A stretch of DNA of 64,000 nt from the NCBI GenBank assembly GCA_025716855.1, contig JAIXMQ010000025.1, positions 248,001 to 312,000 of the forward strand, given 5' to 3'. The stretch's first letter is position 1. Every line of letters begins with the position of its first letter. Source of the stretch: Pilaira anomala (lineage: Eukaryota > Mucoromycota > Mucoromycetes > Mucorales > Mucoraceae). The translations under genes were made by a program, and so were the position numbers. Below, piece after piece: positions 24,501-35,643 of this stretch. Below the pieces are notes generated by a model that searched no databases, was not told the origin of the DNA, and saw only the letters and a list, made by a program, of their open reading frames with translations.

Positions 24501-25905
24501 TCAAAACATGTCGGAAGGAGGAAAAGATTCAACATGGCTGGTTGATATGGATCTGTGTGGATGCTGTTGGATAGGTTCTAATGGTGTTGAAGTGATATAC
24601 GAGGGTGTGTATTTCCTGATAATTTTTCGCAACGCGTGAGGCAACGTTTTCCAGGCAAAGACCTTGACGTCTTTTTCGATGTTACGTGGTTTAGGATGAG
24701 GAAATGACATGATGAGTTTAAAGAAATCAGCACATTCTACTTTACATTTAGATACAGTAAGCGGTCTGAAGCCTTCAAGGTTTCTACGAATTCTGTTTTT
24801 TTCTTCTACCGTAAATTGAATACCAATTAAGCTCTCAAGTAAATATATACAATCTACAGACGTAATGAAATAATCATTTCGTTCTCGCCAATATATACAA
24901 GAGATTACGATTGGTGTAGATCGACTAGTATGCGGGTTCAGGTTCATAGTAGAAGAAGATGAATTGGAGACAGCAACTGCTGCTGCTGCGGCAGCTGCAA
25001 CGGCGGCAACGTTATCTCGCATCCTTTGCTGATGATACATTTGTTGATCCATTGGCTCAAAACCACATTCAACTAATGAAATACTTCCATCAGGGCCTTG
25101 ATTTGAATTACGCCAGAATTGAATGAGACGACGTCCAGATTGCCATTCAGACATTGACCAGTTAACAAGCATGTCCATTAAATCACCGTTTAATTTGAGA
25201 TGAGCCTTATTCAAAGCACAACTGTTGCTGTTAGTAATAGAATAAGATGAGATAGGTGCAGATGATCTTCTAGGAACGTTATATTGCTCTGTTCTACTTT
25301 GTTGATGCTGATGTTGTCGTTGTTGCTGATTTTGTTGCATTTGTTGCTGGTGTTGTTGTATTTGTTGCTGATGTTGTTGTATTTGCTGATGCAATCGATG
25401 ATATTGTTGTTTCTCTTGATCAGCGATACTATAGGTTAATGGATTAGATTGTCTATAATTGGGCATATTTGAAGAGCTACTAGTTGAATTGAATGGGTGA
25501 TAGTTCCCAGCCAAATAATTATTCATAGCTTGAGACATGAATTGTTGTTGTTGTTGCTGTAATTGCATGAGGTAAGGTTGTTTTTGTCGTTGTATCTCTA
25601 CGCAATTCAGATAGACATCTTGTTTAGGAGGAGCAATAAACGGATTTTGAAGATTATAAAGGTTACTAGGAATCGGCTTATTGTTTACTAAGCTATGTTG
25701 TAGCATAATATTTGTGGTAGGGTGAGTAGAAGGGGCAGTGTTTACCTGAGAGAAGTTGAGTTGATTATCCATAGGTGAAGATATCCAGGAAGTAGTAGGC
25801 TGTGTTTTTGTAGCTAAATTTGGAGATTCTTCAGATGAAACGGGTAATAAAGGTTCATACGGTGAAAGTAATTTTAAGAGCTGAGAATTTACATCTCCAT
25901 CTCCA

Positions 25906-25945
<40 letters not shown>

Positions 25946-26876
25946 AAGTGGTATTTATAGTTTTTTTTAAAAAAAAAGTTATTAAACAAAAACGAATTTA
26001 TACATTTATATAACTGTATTACCATGCTTTATATCGTATGCTATCTTTTTTTGGGAAATTTCATCGGGTTCATCTGATAAAGCTCTCTTTCGGCTTTGAG
26101 CTTCTAAAATAGTCAAAGGAAAAAATAATGCATAAGTACCCGATAACAAACAATACAAGGTCTTTTTCTCTCTCTCTATTTTTTTTTCTATTTAGTTCAC
26201 TTTTAAATAACAAACCTTCAGATATATCACGGTAAGTAAATTTCCCAATGTTCCAAGTATCAATTGCAACATCTGGATCCGTACAATCGAACGCACACAC
26301 GGATAGTTGTGTTTGATTTGTTTCAGACATAGTATCAGATAATGAAGGTACAGAAGCGGCTAATGTAATCCAGACAGAAGTGTGATTGTTGGAAATGGAA
26401 GGGATAGTATGTTGCTGTTGAGCTGTTTCTACAGTTATTGAACCAAATACAAGTTTCATTGGACCTGTTTCTTCAGTATGTTCTAATACAACAGATACGA
26501 TTGTAGACTCTTCCTGCCCATCTTGGGGACCCCACTGCATTACTCTAGGTCTTTTATTTTCAATTTTATTGTTTGGTGAGAATGTGTTGCTGGATGAATG
26601 ATCGCTTATTCCATCATTTTCATCATGAAAGAAACCGGAGAGTAGTGAATCATGATCTTTGGAAGCTGTTTGGTGATCGTTTCGAGTATCGTTTAATAAT
26701 AAATCGTAATCTTCTATTTTTTTTTTTTTTGATTTAATAAAGTGATATGCAAATTTAAAAGTCTTACCAAATAAAGATTCTGACATATCTAAACTCCCAG
26801 ACTTTTTGTCATCCAATGTTGAAGAGATTGGAATGATATCTGCGCCAGTAATTGTCATAGATTGGATATATTTCAC
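24501..26876 (-). CDS. MedA (medusa)-like developmental regulator
   Basis: Nuclear regulator of the fungal medusa family (Aspergillus MedA, Magnaporthe Acr1, Fusarium Ren1), which controls sporulation and development. Exons: 26876-26768, 26713-26216, 26103-26023 and 25906-24501, 697 residues. An IPT-like domain lies at about 100-210 (RPRVMQWGPQDGQEES...LVFGSI...FTYRD). A Gln-rich middle is followed by an Ala run. The conserved C-terminal domain (about 468-660) includes RRLIQFWR, YFITSVDCIYLLESLIG, the hallmark RNLEGFRPLTVSK and FPHPKPRNIEKDVKVF. Intron 2 uses a GTTTGT donor; intron 3 holds a run of more than 30 A before its acceptor. The long gene-poor upstream region suggests complex control. 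Confidence 0.9.
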
Positions 26877-26919
26877 GCAGTGAATATATATAATTAGAAA
26901 GAAAAAAGTAGAAAAATTG

Positions 26920-27050
26920 AAAAAAAAATAAAAAACAAAAATAAAAATAAAAATAAAAATAAAAATAAAAATAAATAATAAAAAATAAAAAATAAAAAAT
27001 AAAAAATAAAAAATAAAATTTAAAATTTAAAATTTAAAATAAATAAAAGA
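26920..27050. repeat. AAAAAT/AAAT simple repeat upstream of the MedA-like gene
   Basis: Runs of AAAAAT-type units followed by TTTAAAA units, about 50-170 bases before the MedA-like start codon. Such poly(dA:dT) DNA usually excludes nucleosomes, so it may mark the promoter. Confidence 0.75.
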
Positions 27051-27945
27051 AAGATAATGTAGAGATAGAGAGAGAATTCAAAGGTATTTCAAGTGTATAC
27101 AAGTGGTAAACGCGCGCGTATATATTTGAGGAAAAAAAACTACGTGTTATGAAAAAAAAAAGAAGAGAAAGTTCATAAAGAATTTCTTAATATTTTATAT
27201 CAACAAATAGGTGCTTATTTTCCCCTAGCGACTAATTTAAACTCTTGAAACCATACATAGCCAATAGATTCTGTATTTTAACAAACAATCCAAAATGCTG
27301 AATTTTAAACTACGAAAAATACTTTCCTGAGACTAGTAAAATTTGTTTGTAATTTTTTTTTTGGTTTAGGTTGAAAATAAAAACCTGTAAGAGAGGGTTG
27401 AAACTCTAAAATAGAAAAAGGGGGACTAAGGATTTGAAAGGAAATTTAGGAAGACATAAGCGAAAGAAAGGGGATATCTTTTTTTTTCTCTTCGTTTCTA
27501 AAAGGAGTCTCGGTTTATTTTCCTTTCTTTCTATTACAATAAGGTGACGTTTCGACAATTGTCCTTTCAGTTATCTTAAACATATGTTGTAAACAGATCG
27601 ACCAATACAATGTATAAGTCAGCACCGTGTCACTAACATGCGAGTAACATTCAATTGTTCAAAAAACTAAATTATCGCCGAAACGAGCTAGCAAAACTAG
27701 AAAACTGAAACTTATAAACTATATCTTTACCGAGAAAAAAAAAAGAAGCAACTAATAGCCTCTAATCTTATAAGGCCCTAGAAAAAGGAAAAGAAATCTA
27801 TATTTGCGCGCTTCTATCCCAGGGTATATATGGTATTTTTATGCGGATTTATTTTGTATTTAGGTATTTTCATTCAAAGAATTGCTCCTATATTATAACA
27901 CGAGCATGAAAAGAATTGACAGAAAGAAAATGATCTTTTATTTTC

Positions 27946-27981
<36 letters not shown>

Positions 27982-28130
27982 AAAAATAGTAATACACCTA
28001 AATTAACGAGCTTCTTCTAAATGGATATTTGAACTTTATTGTAAGTAGTTTGTTATTTGTGAACACTCAAAGTTACCATAAAAAGAAATAAATAAAAAAT
28101 GAATTGTGTTGATTTTGTGATAACTAGTCC

Positions 28131-28164
28131 AACATTTCCCCACCTCTGAAGGTGGGGAAGTGTT
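28131..28164. other. GC-rich perfect hairpin
   Basis: TTCCCCACCT pairs with AGGTGGGGAA around a CTGA loop. The stem extends outward (AACAT/GTGTT with one G-T wobble) to 15 pairs. It stands out in DNA that is about 70 percent AT. No gene overlaps it. It could be the end of a small transposon, a structured RNA or a protein-binding site. Confidence 0.7.
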
Positions 28165-29464
28165 TAGTAAACTGGTAAGTATTTCTTTCGAAAAATCCGG
28201 TTAGACACAAAAGCCTAAAGAGAATTTGAAAATCTCTATTATAAAACTTTTATATTTTATATCCGCTACTATGTTAATTCAATTTTAATCAGTGCTATGG
28301 TTGCTTTAGCTTCTTTGTAATTATTTCTATGTATGTACCGTGATTACTGACTTTTTGTGAGTCAAGATAGAGCAATTTTCCTATTAGCTACGGTCCAAAT
28401 ATGTGTTGTACAGAGTGACACGTTTTTTTTTTATTTACTCGTAATGTTGTTTTAGGGTAGTTAGTCCTGACAGTTCTTGCGGGTAAGTTTTTGTAATCAA
28501 AATAAACTAATAGCTATTTAATAGAAAACGGCGAACACAAGCTTGTTCGGAAGGCGGAAAATTTTGAGATGATTACAAATAAAGTCATAAAGATATCACT
28601 TGAACCAATATATATGTATATACTTTGGTCGTTAGAATTCCTAGCTCTTTTGTATTAGTATTCTCGTATTTTAAATGGGAATTTCTAGGTAAAAAAAGCT
28701 TGTAAGTATCGCTAGATTGAATAATAGTATCCTTTAGAGCCGTTTATTATTATTGTTATTACAATAATGAGTTATTAATGTGAGTGAAATGAAACACTCC
28801 CTAAATTATTGGGAGAAGGAGACTCTGACTGTGTCACCAATTTTTCCTTTATTAATCGAAATTATAGTATAAAAAAACATTACAAATGTTCGCAATTTAG
28901 GTAAATAAAATAAAAGGGAGGGATGGGAGGGATAGTCAGAGTAGGAAGACCATGACAAGTACTGGAAAGAGCCAAAATATTAAAGTTAGAGGCCGTAACA
29001 CAAGAAAGCCGATAAAAGTTATCAAAGACGCACTCGAAGAAGCTCATGAGCCGTGGACAAGGATATTGTGACAATTGGTAAATTAATTATTTATTGTTTT
29101 ATTGGTATTTAGAAATGTAAGAAAGACAAGAAAAGACTCTTTGTGATCCTTTATTTTAATGGAGAGTAGTTATTCCATGGTAAAAATTAGTGTTCCTTTT
29201 ATACCAAATTATCACTTTAATAATACGCCGTTCTTTCAATATAGTTTTACCGTATAAGGATTTGTCAAAATAAATTTATTGGTGAAACATAAGTTACTGC
29301 ATAAAGATATATATCACCTTAAATGCCTGTCACTGACCGTGGAAGGACTACTGTTAATAATAATTTCTAGTGATCTGCTGTGATAGGTAGAAAAGGTAAA
29401 GTATAAATTAAAGTAGTCATGATGCGAATAATAAGGACTTGAACGTGTCACTTAATATACCAGT

Positions 29465-29491
29465 GTTATAATATATCGTGTATATTATAAC
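29465..29491. other. AT-rich inverted repeat, 11-base arms
   Basis: GTTATAATATA at 29465-29475 and its exact complement TATATTATAAC at 29481-29491, separated by five bases. No gene overlaps it. Confidence 0.65.
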
Positions 29492-29939
29492 TATGAACTA
29501 TGTAAGATGTAATTGTATTATGTTTAATTATAGGAGTAAATACGAAATATATCATCCAGATTAGTAGCATTGGTAGATCCAATAGCATGTGAGCACGAAG
29601 AGGACCACCAGAAGAGTTTTCATTCACAAGAATTAATGAGAGAAGAGTACGAATATGACAACCAATAGTTTGAGATGTTACAGCAGGAGAGAAGTCATTA
29701 AGATTGCGTATAAGAAAAGCAACGTAATATCGTTGACTTGGTCATAAAATATTAACCATGGCTCAAAACTAAATAGTTCCTAGCCATACTCATGTTGCCA
29801 CTTCTGATTATGAAAAAAGTACAAAAATCAGTCCTGAATAGAAATAAAAACTTTTAACACATATAGTTATAAAGATATTATGATAAGATTATTTATGTAT
29901 TAATAATAAAAAAACATGCATACATACTGTATTGTTAAT

Positions 29940-30115
29940 TGGAATGTTTTTTTGTTTTCTTTTTTATCATGTTTTTGCTTTTTTCTAGGAGAACCATAAG
30001 GGCTTGGGTCTTCCATGGTTTCCTCTAAAATTTTCTGATCCATATCTACAGAGCTTAATGCCTCATGAAGTATATTTTAGGCATCTTCGATTAAGGAGCG
30101 TATCGAAGAGCAAAG
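29940..30115 (-). pseudogene. Decayed coding fragment, unrecognised family
   Basis: A minus-strand frame with one internal TAA (around 30080) reads a helical acidic stretch followed by LEETMEDPSPYGSPRKKQKH and more Lys. The composition is protein-like, with a Ser-Pro and basic nuclear-signal-like tail. I do not recognise the family. It may belong with the fragment at 30387-30530 on the same strand. Confidence 0.3.
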
Positions 30116-30305
30116 ATTGGTATGTGAAACTTGAAATTGTTAACAAAAACATATGAATGGTTGCTAAGTTTACTAAGGCCGTAAACAAATATATACAATT
30201 GTATTCCAAACAATTTTACGTTTTTGAGTAACTAGTGTTACAGAAGGTACTTTCATTGGTGAAACAATATATTTAAATATTGCTTGTAGGTTTTATTCCT
30301 GTCTT

Positions 30306-30306
<1 letters not shown>

Positions 30307-30367
<61 letters not shown>
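30307..30367 (+). repeat. Poly(A) run of 61
   Basis: An uninterrupted run of 61 A abuts the 3' end (on the minus strand) of the decayed fragment at 30387-30530. Read on the minus strand it is poly(T), so it is not the A tail of a processed copy of that fragment. Confidence 0.85.
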
Positions 30368-30369
<2 letters not shown>

Positions 30370-30386
30370 GTTCGGTTTACTTTGCT

Positions 30387-30530
30387 TGGTGGCCCAGAAA
30401 CTTCAACTGCCATTATTTCTAAATTGTACTTATTATCTCGAACAATAATATCTATCTTTTGCCCTGCAAAACGTCTTTCACTATCTAATAAGTACCGATT
30501 CACTTGGACCGCTTTTGCTTGCTAATTAGT
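30387..30530 (-). pseudogene. Fragment of an orphan Mucorales-type family
   Basis: Open frame with protein-like content: VNRYLLDSERRFAGQKIDII, then VRDNKYNLEIMAVEVSGPPS. It is preceded by an acceptor-like TTAG and followed by the 61-base homopolymer. The pattern 'G-x-K-I-D-I-I ... E-V-S-G-P' recurs in the decayed stretch at 38335-38580, which suggests one dispersed gene family. A further Lys-rich frame at about 30730-30860 on the same strand (MKGAEDKKQALNDEKKKA) may be another exon or another relic. Confidence 0.4.
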
Positions 30531-31168
30531 TTCTCTAAAAAGAAGAAAAATAAGAGGATTATTCTTGAAGCAACTTTTGAAAACTAGTGCAAGCACATAC
30601 TTAAGCAAAGATATGAATCTTTATTAGCATAATCATCAGATTTGAAAGTCAAAAAAAAAAAAAAAAGGAATCATTATTTTCATTAAATATACATACTGCC
30701 ACTTGTTTTTTCATTTCATCGCTACACAGCTAGTTACGCCTTTTTCTTCTCATCATTCAACGCTTGCTTCTTATCTTCAGCTCCTTTCATTTTGATCAAT
30801 AAACCTTTATAGGTGTCACCAGCATCGCGGTTTACTTTGATTTTAGTAGTAAATTCAGCTTAAATCTTTAGTAGTCGCTGGAACCGAGGGTGTCTTTTTG
30901 ATGTCGCTTGTTGGAATTCAAGATTCCAAAGTACAGCATACTATAAAGAGGTATTACCTATGTATGCTAACTTAAGTAACTAAATTTTTTTAATAACGCT
31001 TATAAACTTACTCTAGCTTATATAAAATCTCAACGTATGTGTCATTTTGTCTGGTTTGTTTAATTTTATTCTCATACAATAAATTGTCAAGACATGTATT
31101 GCTAGAAGTTCATAGGTATCAGCATAACTGCTGTAATCTATATACGAATTAACCTACACACTTCGTTC

Positions 31169-31228
31169 GCTGACAGGGACCATTCCACTAACCGAAATAT
31201 ACTTCGGTTCCCGATATATGCAGTCAGC
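31169..31228. other. Two-level hairpin
   Basis: Outer arms GCTGAC (31169-31174) and GTCAGC (31223-31228) enclose an inner AACCGAA/TTCGGTT hairpin (31190-31209) with a six-base loop. No gene overlaps it. Confidence 0.5.
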
Positions 31229-31660
31229 ACAGAAAAGAGTGTTTTTTTTCCCGTAGGCTTAATTAGACAATAAACTACTTCTTTGTGCTAAAATTATTAT
31301 TTACAACATATATTATACAAGTTTCAAAGTCATTCATTTCTTGATATGATCTCTTGTCTGAATAACGTAGTATAAAATCAAACAAGATATTAGGATGGTG
31401 ATAGAAGGAAAGATGCATGTTTTGAAATAAAAAAAAGAAGCATAAAGATAAAGATTAAAAAAAAAAAAAAAAAAAAAGTGATTTATTTATAAATGATTAA
31501 ATAAACCGTTTTTTTTTTGTGACGTGCGAAGAAAAAAATAAAGTAGCCAAGAAAAAAAAAAGCGAATATAGTTCATTAAGGCAGAGCCATTGTATAGTTT
31601 ATTTTGAACGAGTATATGTAAAAAGAGAAAAGGATGAAAGTAACCAGAAACGAGAAAATA

Positions 31661-33539
31661 TCAAAAAGAGTTATTGTTGTATGAATTGAAATTAAAATGT
31701 TGAGATTTAGTAGGTTTTTCGTTTTCTAGTAATTGTTGCTGCTGCGTATTATCATGATGATTGTTACTGCCAGCAGAAACGTTTTTATTATTACGATGAT
31801 GAAAAGCCCAGGTAGATTGTTGTTGTTGTTGAGGAGGAGAAGTAGGTGGAGGTGGAGTATGTAATAAATGATGTGTATTATCATTATTAGATTCAATCTT
31901 TATTTTATCGGTGAAATAAAATTGGTTACTATAATCTTCATTCAATCTGGAGGCAGAGGCTGTGGCGGTATTGTTGTTGTTGGTGGCGGTGTTGGTGGTA
32001 GCAGCGGTAGTAGCAGGGGATGAAGAAGATGTATTATCATTTTTAGGCTTTTGAAGGTTATATAATGAGGGTTGTTGGTTTAATAAGCGAGTATTAGGAG
32101 ATTGTATAAAATTACCACCATTAAAAGTTGAGGGTATTGTAGCACACACAGTGTTCATGTAACCACCGGATGAATTAAGTTTGATTGGATTATTATGGTT
32201 CTTATTGAGTCGTAAGAGACCTTCCAATTGCCTTATGCGTATTTGTTGTTCTTCTATTTGAATTTGGGCAGTACTAATTTGTTCTTGGAAATGGTTATGC
32301 ATCCTTTCATATTGCCGTTTGACCTGATATAATTCTAACCTCAAGTCTTCTTTTAAGATCGATTCTTGAGTGTGTAAATTAACAAGAGAATTGTTATTGT
32401 TGTTGTTATTGTTGTCTTCAGGTTTGTCGGAATCATCAGGTATGATTGGAGTTTCTACTATAGATTGTTCAAAGCCTAGTTGTAATTGAGATGAAGTGGT
32501 ATTATAGTCGATATGGTGCATAGATTGAGTTACGGACGAGGCCGAAGAAGAGCAACGGCGGTCATCTTGATTGATAATCAAAATAGCGTTTTCATCATCC
32601 CCTTCAGATTCATCCGCTGAACCCATATTTAAAATAGTTTCAGGGTCTTCTTCAGTTTTTGCTCTCTTCTTTCTAGAATAACGTGTTGCCTTTCTACGAA
32701 TTAAATGAAATAAATCGCGACGACCAGGTTTAAAACAAGGGTGATACCAACGACAAGATTCTTTGTCTTTTGTATCTTTTGATTTTCTAGCATCTGTATC
32801 TCTTTGGAAGCCATAGATCTTTATATAAAAAAAAGATTAATGCATGTTTCAATAACTTACATATATATATATATATATATTTTACTCACGTTAAGCTGAC
32901 GTACGAACGAAGGGAATTTACAATGCTTAAATAAACGCGGTAAGACTACCTCGGTAAATTCTACATTACATAATATTAGTTTTAATTTCAAACTTTTTTA
33001 AAATTGCAATTTTGTTTACCTGGTATACAATCTATAATAAACATATCTTTACCATCATGTTGGCACCATCTAGCATACTTTTGACTGGTATCTGTAGACT
33101 GTAGGCATCTTATATATATATATATATGTACCAAAACAAATAAATAAGAAAAAAAAAAGGAGGGGGGATTTTTTTCGCGGGGGGAGTTTATAATAAAAAA
33201 AAAAGGGGTACACACTTACTGGTATAGCTTTGAGACAAAACCAGCAATACCACGTTCTGAATGAGACAAGTTTTGATGATGAAGAATATCGTTAGAGTTA
33301 AATTCATTGTTGTTTAGTAACTGGTGGTGGTGTTGAGCCCAAGGGTCTTGTAAGACGAGTTGTGTTGGACGGCTCATGACTAGGCCTGAACGTGTTCCAT
33401 CCTCATTGTCGACAGTAGGAGAGCTATTATTAAATATGATTGAATTATCATTAAATACATAGGATCTATAAGGATTTGATTGGCTAGTATTGGCTGTTGT
33501 ACTAGTACTTTCTTCGGGATAATGCAGTGGGTAATCCAT
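31661..33539 (-). CDS. HSF-type DNA-binding transcription factor
   Basis: Sequence-specific transcription factor with a heat-shock-factor-type winged helix. Exons: 33539-33220, 33108-33020, 32960-32890 and 32818-31661, 545 residues. The DNA-binding domain (about 99-212) reads GFVSKLYQ...KYARWCQHDGKDMFII...FTEVVLPRLFKHCKFPSFVRQLN followed by IYGF and the basic FHLIRRKATRYSRKKR. A predicted coiled coil at about 315-365 resembles the HSF oligomerisation region. The C-terminal part is rich in Asn, Gln, Thr and Ala. Most fungi of this group have several HSF-type proteins, so whether this is the Hsf1 ortholog or a relative (Sfl1 or others) is open. Confidence 0.92.
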
Positions 33540-33564
33540 CTGGTATATAAATAAATAGAAAAAT

Positions 33565-33607
<43 letters not shown>

Positions 33608-33960
33608 TTGTAATAAAAAAAAAGGGAAAAGAAAGTTTTTTTTCCTTTTCTCTTTTTGTGTTGCGCTTTCATGTGTGTTAAAAAAAAAAGGTGACTTGCA
33701 AATCAAGTAAACAAAAAATAAATATACTACTGTTTTATGATATTTTAAAGCAATTTAACTTGTACATATTTGTGTTATCAAATTCCATTAGCATTCTCTT
33801 TTTATTCTATTTTTCCTTTTATTGGAAGCATTTCTTACAACAACGAATTTATTGTCATGGAAACCGATAGACAGTCACGGAGGGAGAGAAAAAACAAGAT
33901 AGAAATTTTGGCGCGTATTTCACTCTTCTTTTTTAATATTATTTTCCTGTATATTTCAAC
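33540..33960. other. Divergent promoter region HSF-type gene / LSm2
   Basis: About 420 bases between two divergent start codons, with an A run at 33571-33604 and smaller A runs. A 72-residue ORF crossing its right end is interrupted by the LSm2 intron and is not supported as a gene. Confidence 0.5.
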
Positions 33961-34398
33961 ATGGTATATTAATAAAGAAGGATTGTAATCTTTTTTTTTT
34001 TTATCTTAACACAAAGTCTTTTTAGCTTTTTTATTCATTTTTTAAAACACTTGTGGACCAAGAAGTTACAGTAGAATTAAAGAATGATCTTGCTATTACG
34101 GGTGTATTAAAGTCAGTCGATCAATTTTTAAACATTAAGCTTGATAATATTCAAGTTGTGGATGAAGAAAGATATCCTCACATGGTAAGTTTTGACAACA
34201 ATTAAAAAAAAAAAAGAGAAACAGGAAAAATAATAAACTATATAGGTCTCAGTAAAGAATTGTTTCATTCGTGGTTCAGTTGTTCGATATGTTAAACTTC
34301 CTGTCCATGCAGTTGATACAGCACTGTTGCAAGATGCAGCAAGAAGAGAAGCAGCACAACCTTCAACAGCACAACCTTCTAATGTCAAAGTAAAGTAA
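33961..34398 (+). CDS. LSM2: U6 snRNA-associated Sm-like protein LSm2
   Basis: Subunit shared by the nuclear LSm2-8 ring (U6 snRNA) and the cytoplasmic LSm1-7 ring (mRNA decay). Exons: 33961-33963, 34026-34184 and 34246-34398, 104 residues. Exon 1 codes only the Met: ATG is followed at once by a GTATAT donor, and exon 2 begins with LFYSFFKTLVDQEVTVELKN as in all LSm2 proteins. Sm2 motif is NCFIRGSVVRYV. The C-terminus LLQDAARREA is conserved. The same GTATAT donor type is used in the LIM-protein and P4-ATPase genes here, which supports it. Confidence 0.93.
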
Positions 34399-34436
34399 AT
34401 TGTAAATAAAACAAGTAACTTCCACGTGTATATTAG

Positions 34437-34478
<42 letters not shown>

Positions 34479-34572
34479 TATTAAAATGGATTTTTTTTTT
34501 ATTTCCTCCTTTTTTTCTTTTTTTTATATATATATATATTTTATCACATATATATATTATTGCCTCCTATAA

Positions 34573-35534
34573 ATGCCGCTATTTGGTTTAAAGAATGCTA
34601 GAAAGAGAACACCTTCAGCTACAGGAATTAAAAACGACCCACTCTGTTTAAGAAAGACACAGTCGACAGGAGATATTGAAGATTCGGTTGTAATTCATGT
34701 CAAAAGGAAAAAGAATAAGACAGTAGGCATTTTACGATCACCTACGAATCTAGGAGGGCAATCAAGACCTGATTCACCTCCATATGTATTACCACCAGTG
34801 ATTGAAGATGATTTTGATGATAAGTTATTAGCATCCAAGCTGAAGGATATTACGGCTTGTGATATGGAATTACTTTTGTCTTTAGAAACGCAAGCACGCA
34901 TGGATTGTCAAGAAGAGAAGGAAAGAAAACTGTATAATGCAAACATAAGGCCTTCTAGAGTCAGGTTTGATTTACCCATCAGTCCTCCTGCTGGTAAATC
35001 TTCTGATGAAAGACCCAAACTGAGACAGAGACGTTGGTCATTACCTGATGATAATAATAGTAATAATAATAATAATAATAATATGAATAAAAAGAAATCG
35101 GGTAGATTAATTCGGTGGGGTAAATTGATAAAGCAACAACAACAAGAAGAAGCACAGAATAATAAGATAATACAGCAATTGGATCATAATAGTAGTAGTT
35201 GTAGTAGCGAAGAAGAAACGATAACAGAAGAAGATGGTATTGTGATTGGATCTAAAGTGAAGTTGTTCAAGAGACCATTACCTATCATTGGTATAGTAAA
35301 GTTTATTGGTAAAGTTCATTTTGATAGTGGAGAATGGTTAGGAATTGAATTAAGTAGTAGAGGTATGTAGTAATACATTATTATGCATTTTATCATACAT
35401 TTGAATTAACCATTTATATATAAATGATACATGTAGTGGGTAACACAGATGGAATTATGGATGGAAAACGTTACTTTCAAACAAATCTTCATTGTGGAAT
35501 ATTTGTTAAAAAACAGGATACTGTCAAGGTTTAA
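34573..35534 (+). CDS. CAP-Gly domain protein
   Basis: Probable microtubule-associated protein. Exons 34573-35362 and 35437-35534, 295 residues. The first 220 residues are disordered, basic and Ser/Asn-rich, with an RRWSLPDD stretch. A single CAP-Gly domain is at the C-terminus (about 222-295): GSKVKLFKR...GIVKFIGKVHFDSGEWLGIEL, then NTDGIMDGKRYFQT and CGIFVKKQDTVKV. The usual GKNDG tubulin-tail-binding motif reads GNTDG, so Lys is missing and Asn is shifted. The position of CAP-Gly at the far C-terminus is unlike CLIP-170 or p150Glued. Convergent with the Cac2 gene. Confidence 0.85.
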
Positions 35535-35608
35535 CCAACTAAAATTGCATGAATAAAATTTCCTTTTTTAATATAATATTTCCATTTATTATGATAAAAC
35601 GTTTATCT

Positions 35609-35639
<31 letters not shown>

Positions 35640-35643
<4 letters not shown>

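Larger units (their letters stand above)
27051..31660. other. Gene-poor region between MedA-like and HSF-type genes
   Basis: No intact gene is supported in about 4.6 kb. It holds three hairpins (28131-28164, 29465-29491 and 31169-31228), several decayed coding fragments (29940-30115, 30387-30530 and about 30730-30860) and homopolymer runs. It separates the divergent-side promoter of the MedA-like gene from the 3' end of the HSF-type gene. Confidence 0.55.

Noticed and set aside
33770..33988. 72-residue plus-strand ORF overlapping the LSm2 start
   Set aside because: It reads through the LSm2 intron, and the conserved LSm2 protein explains the locus better.
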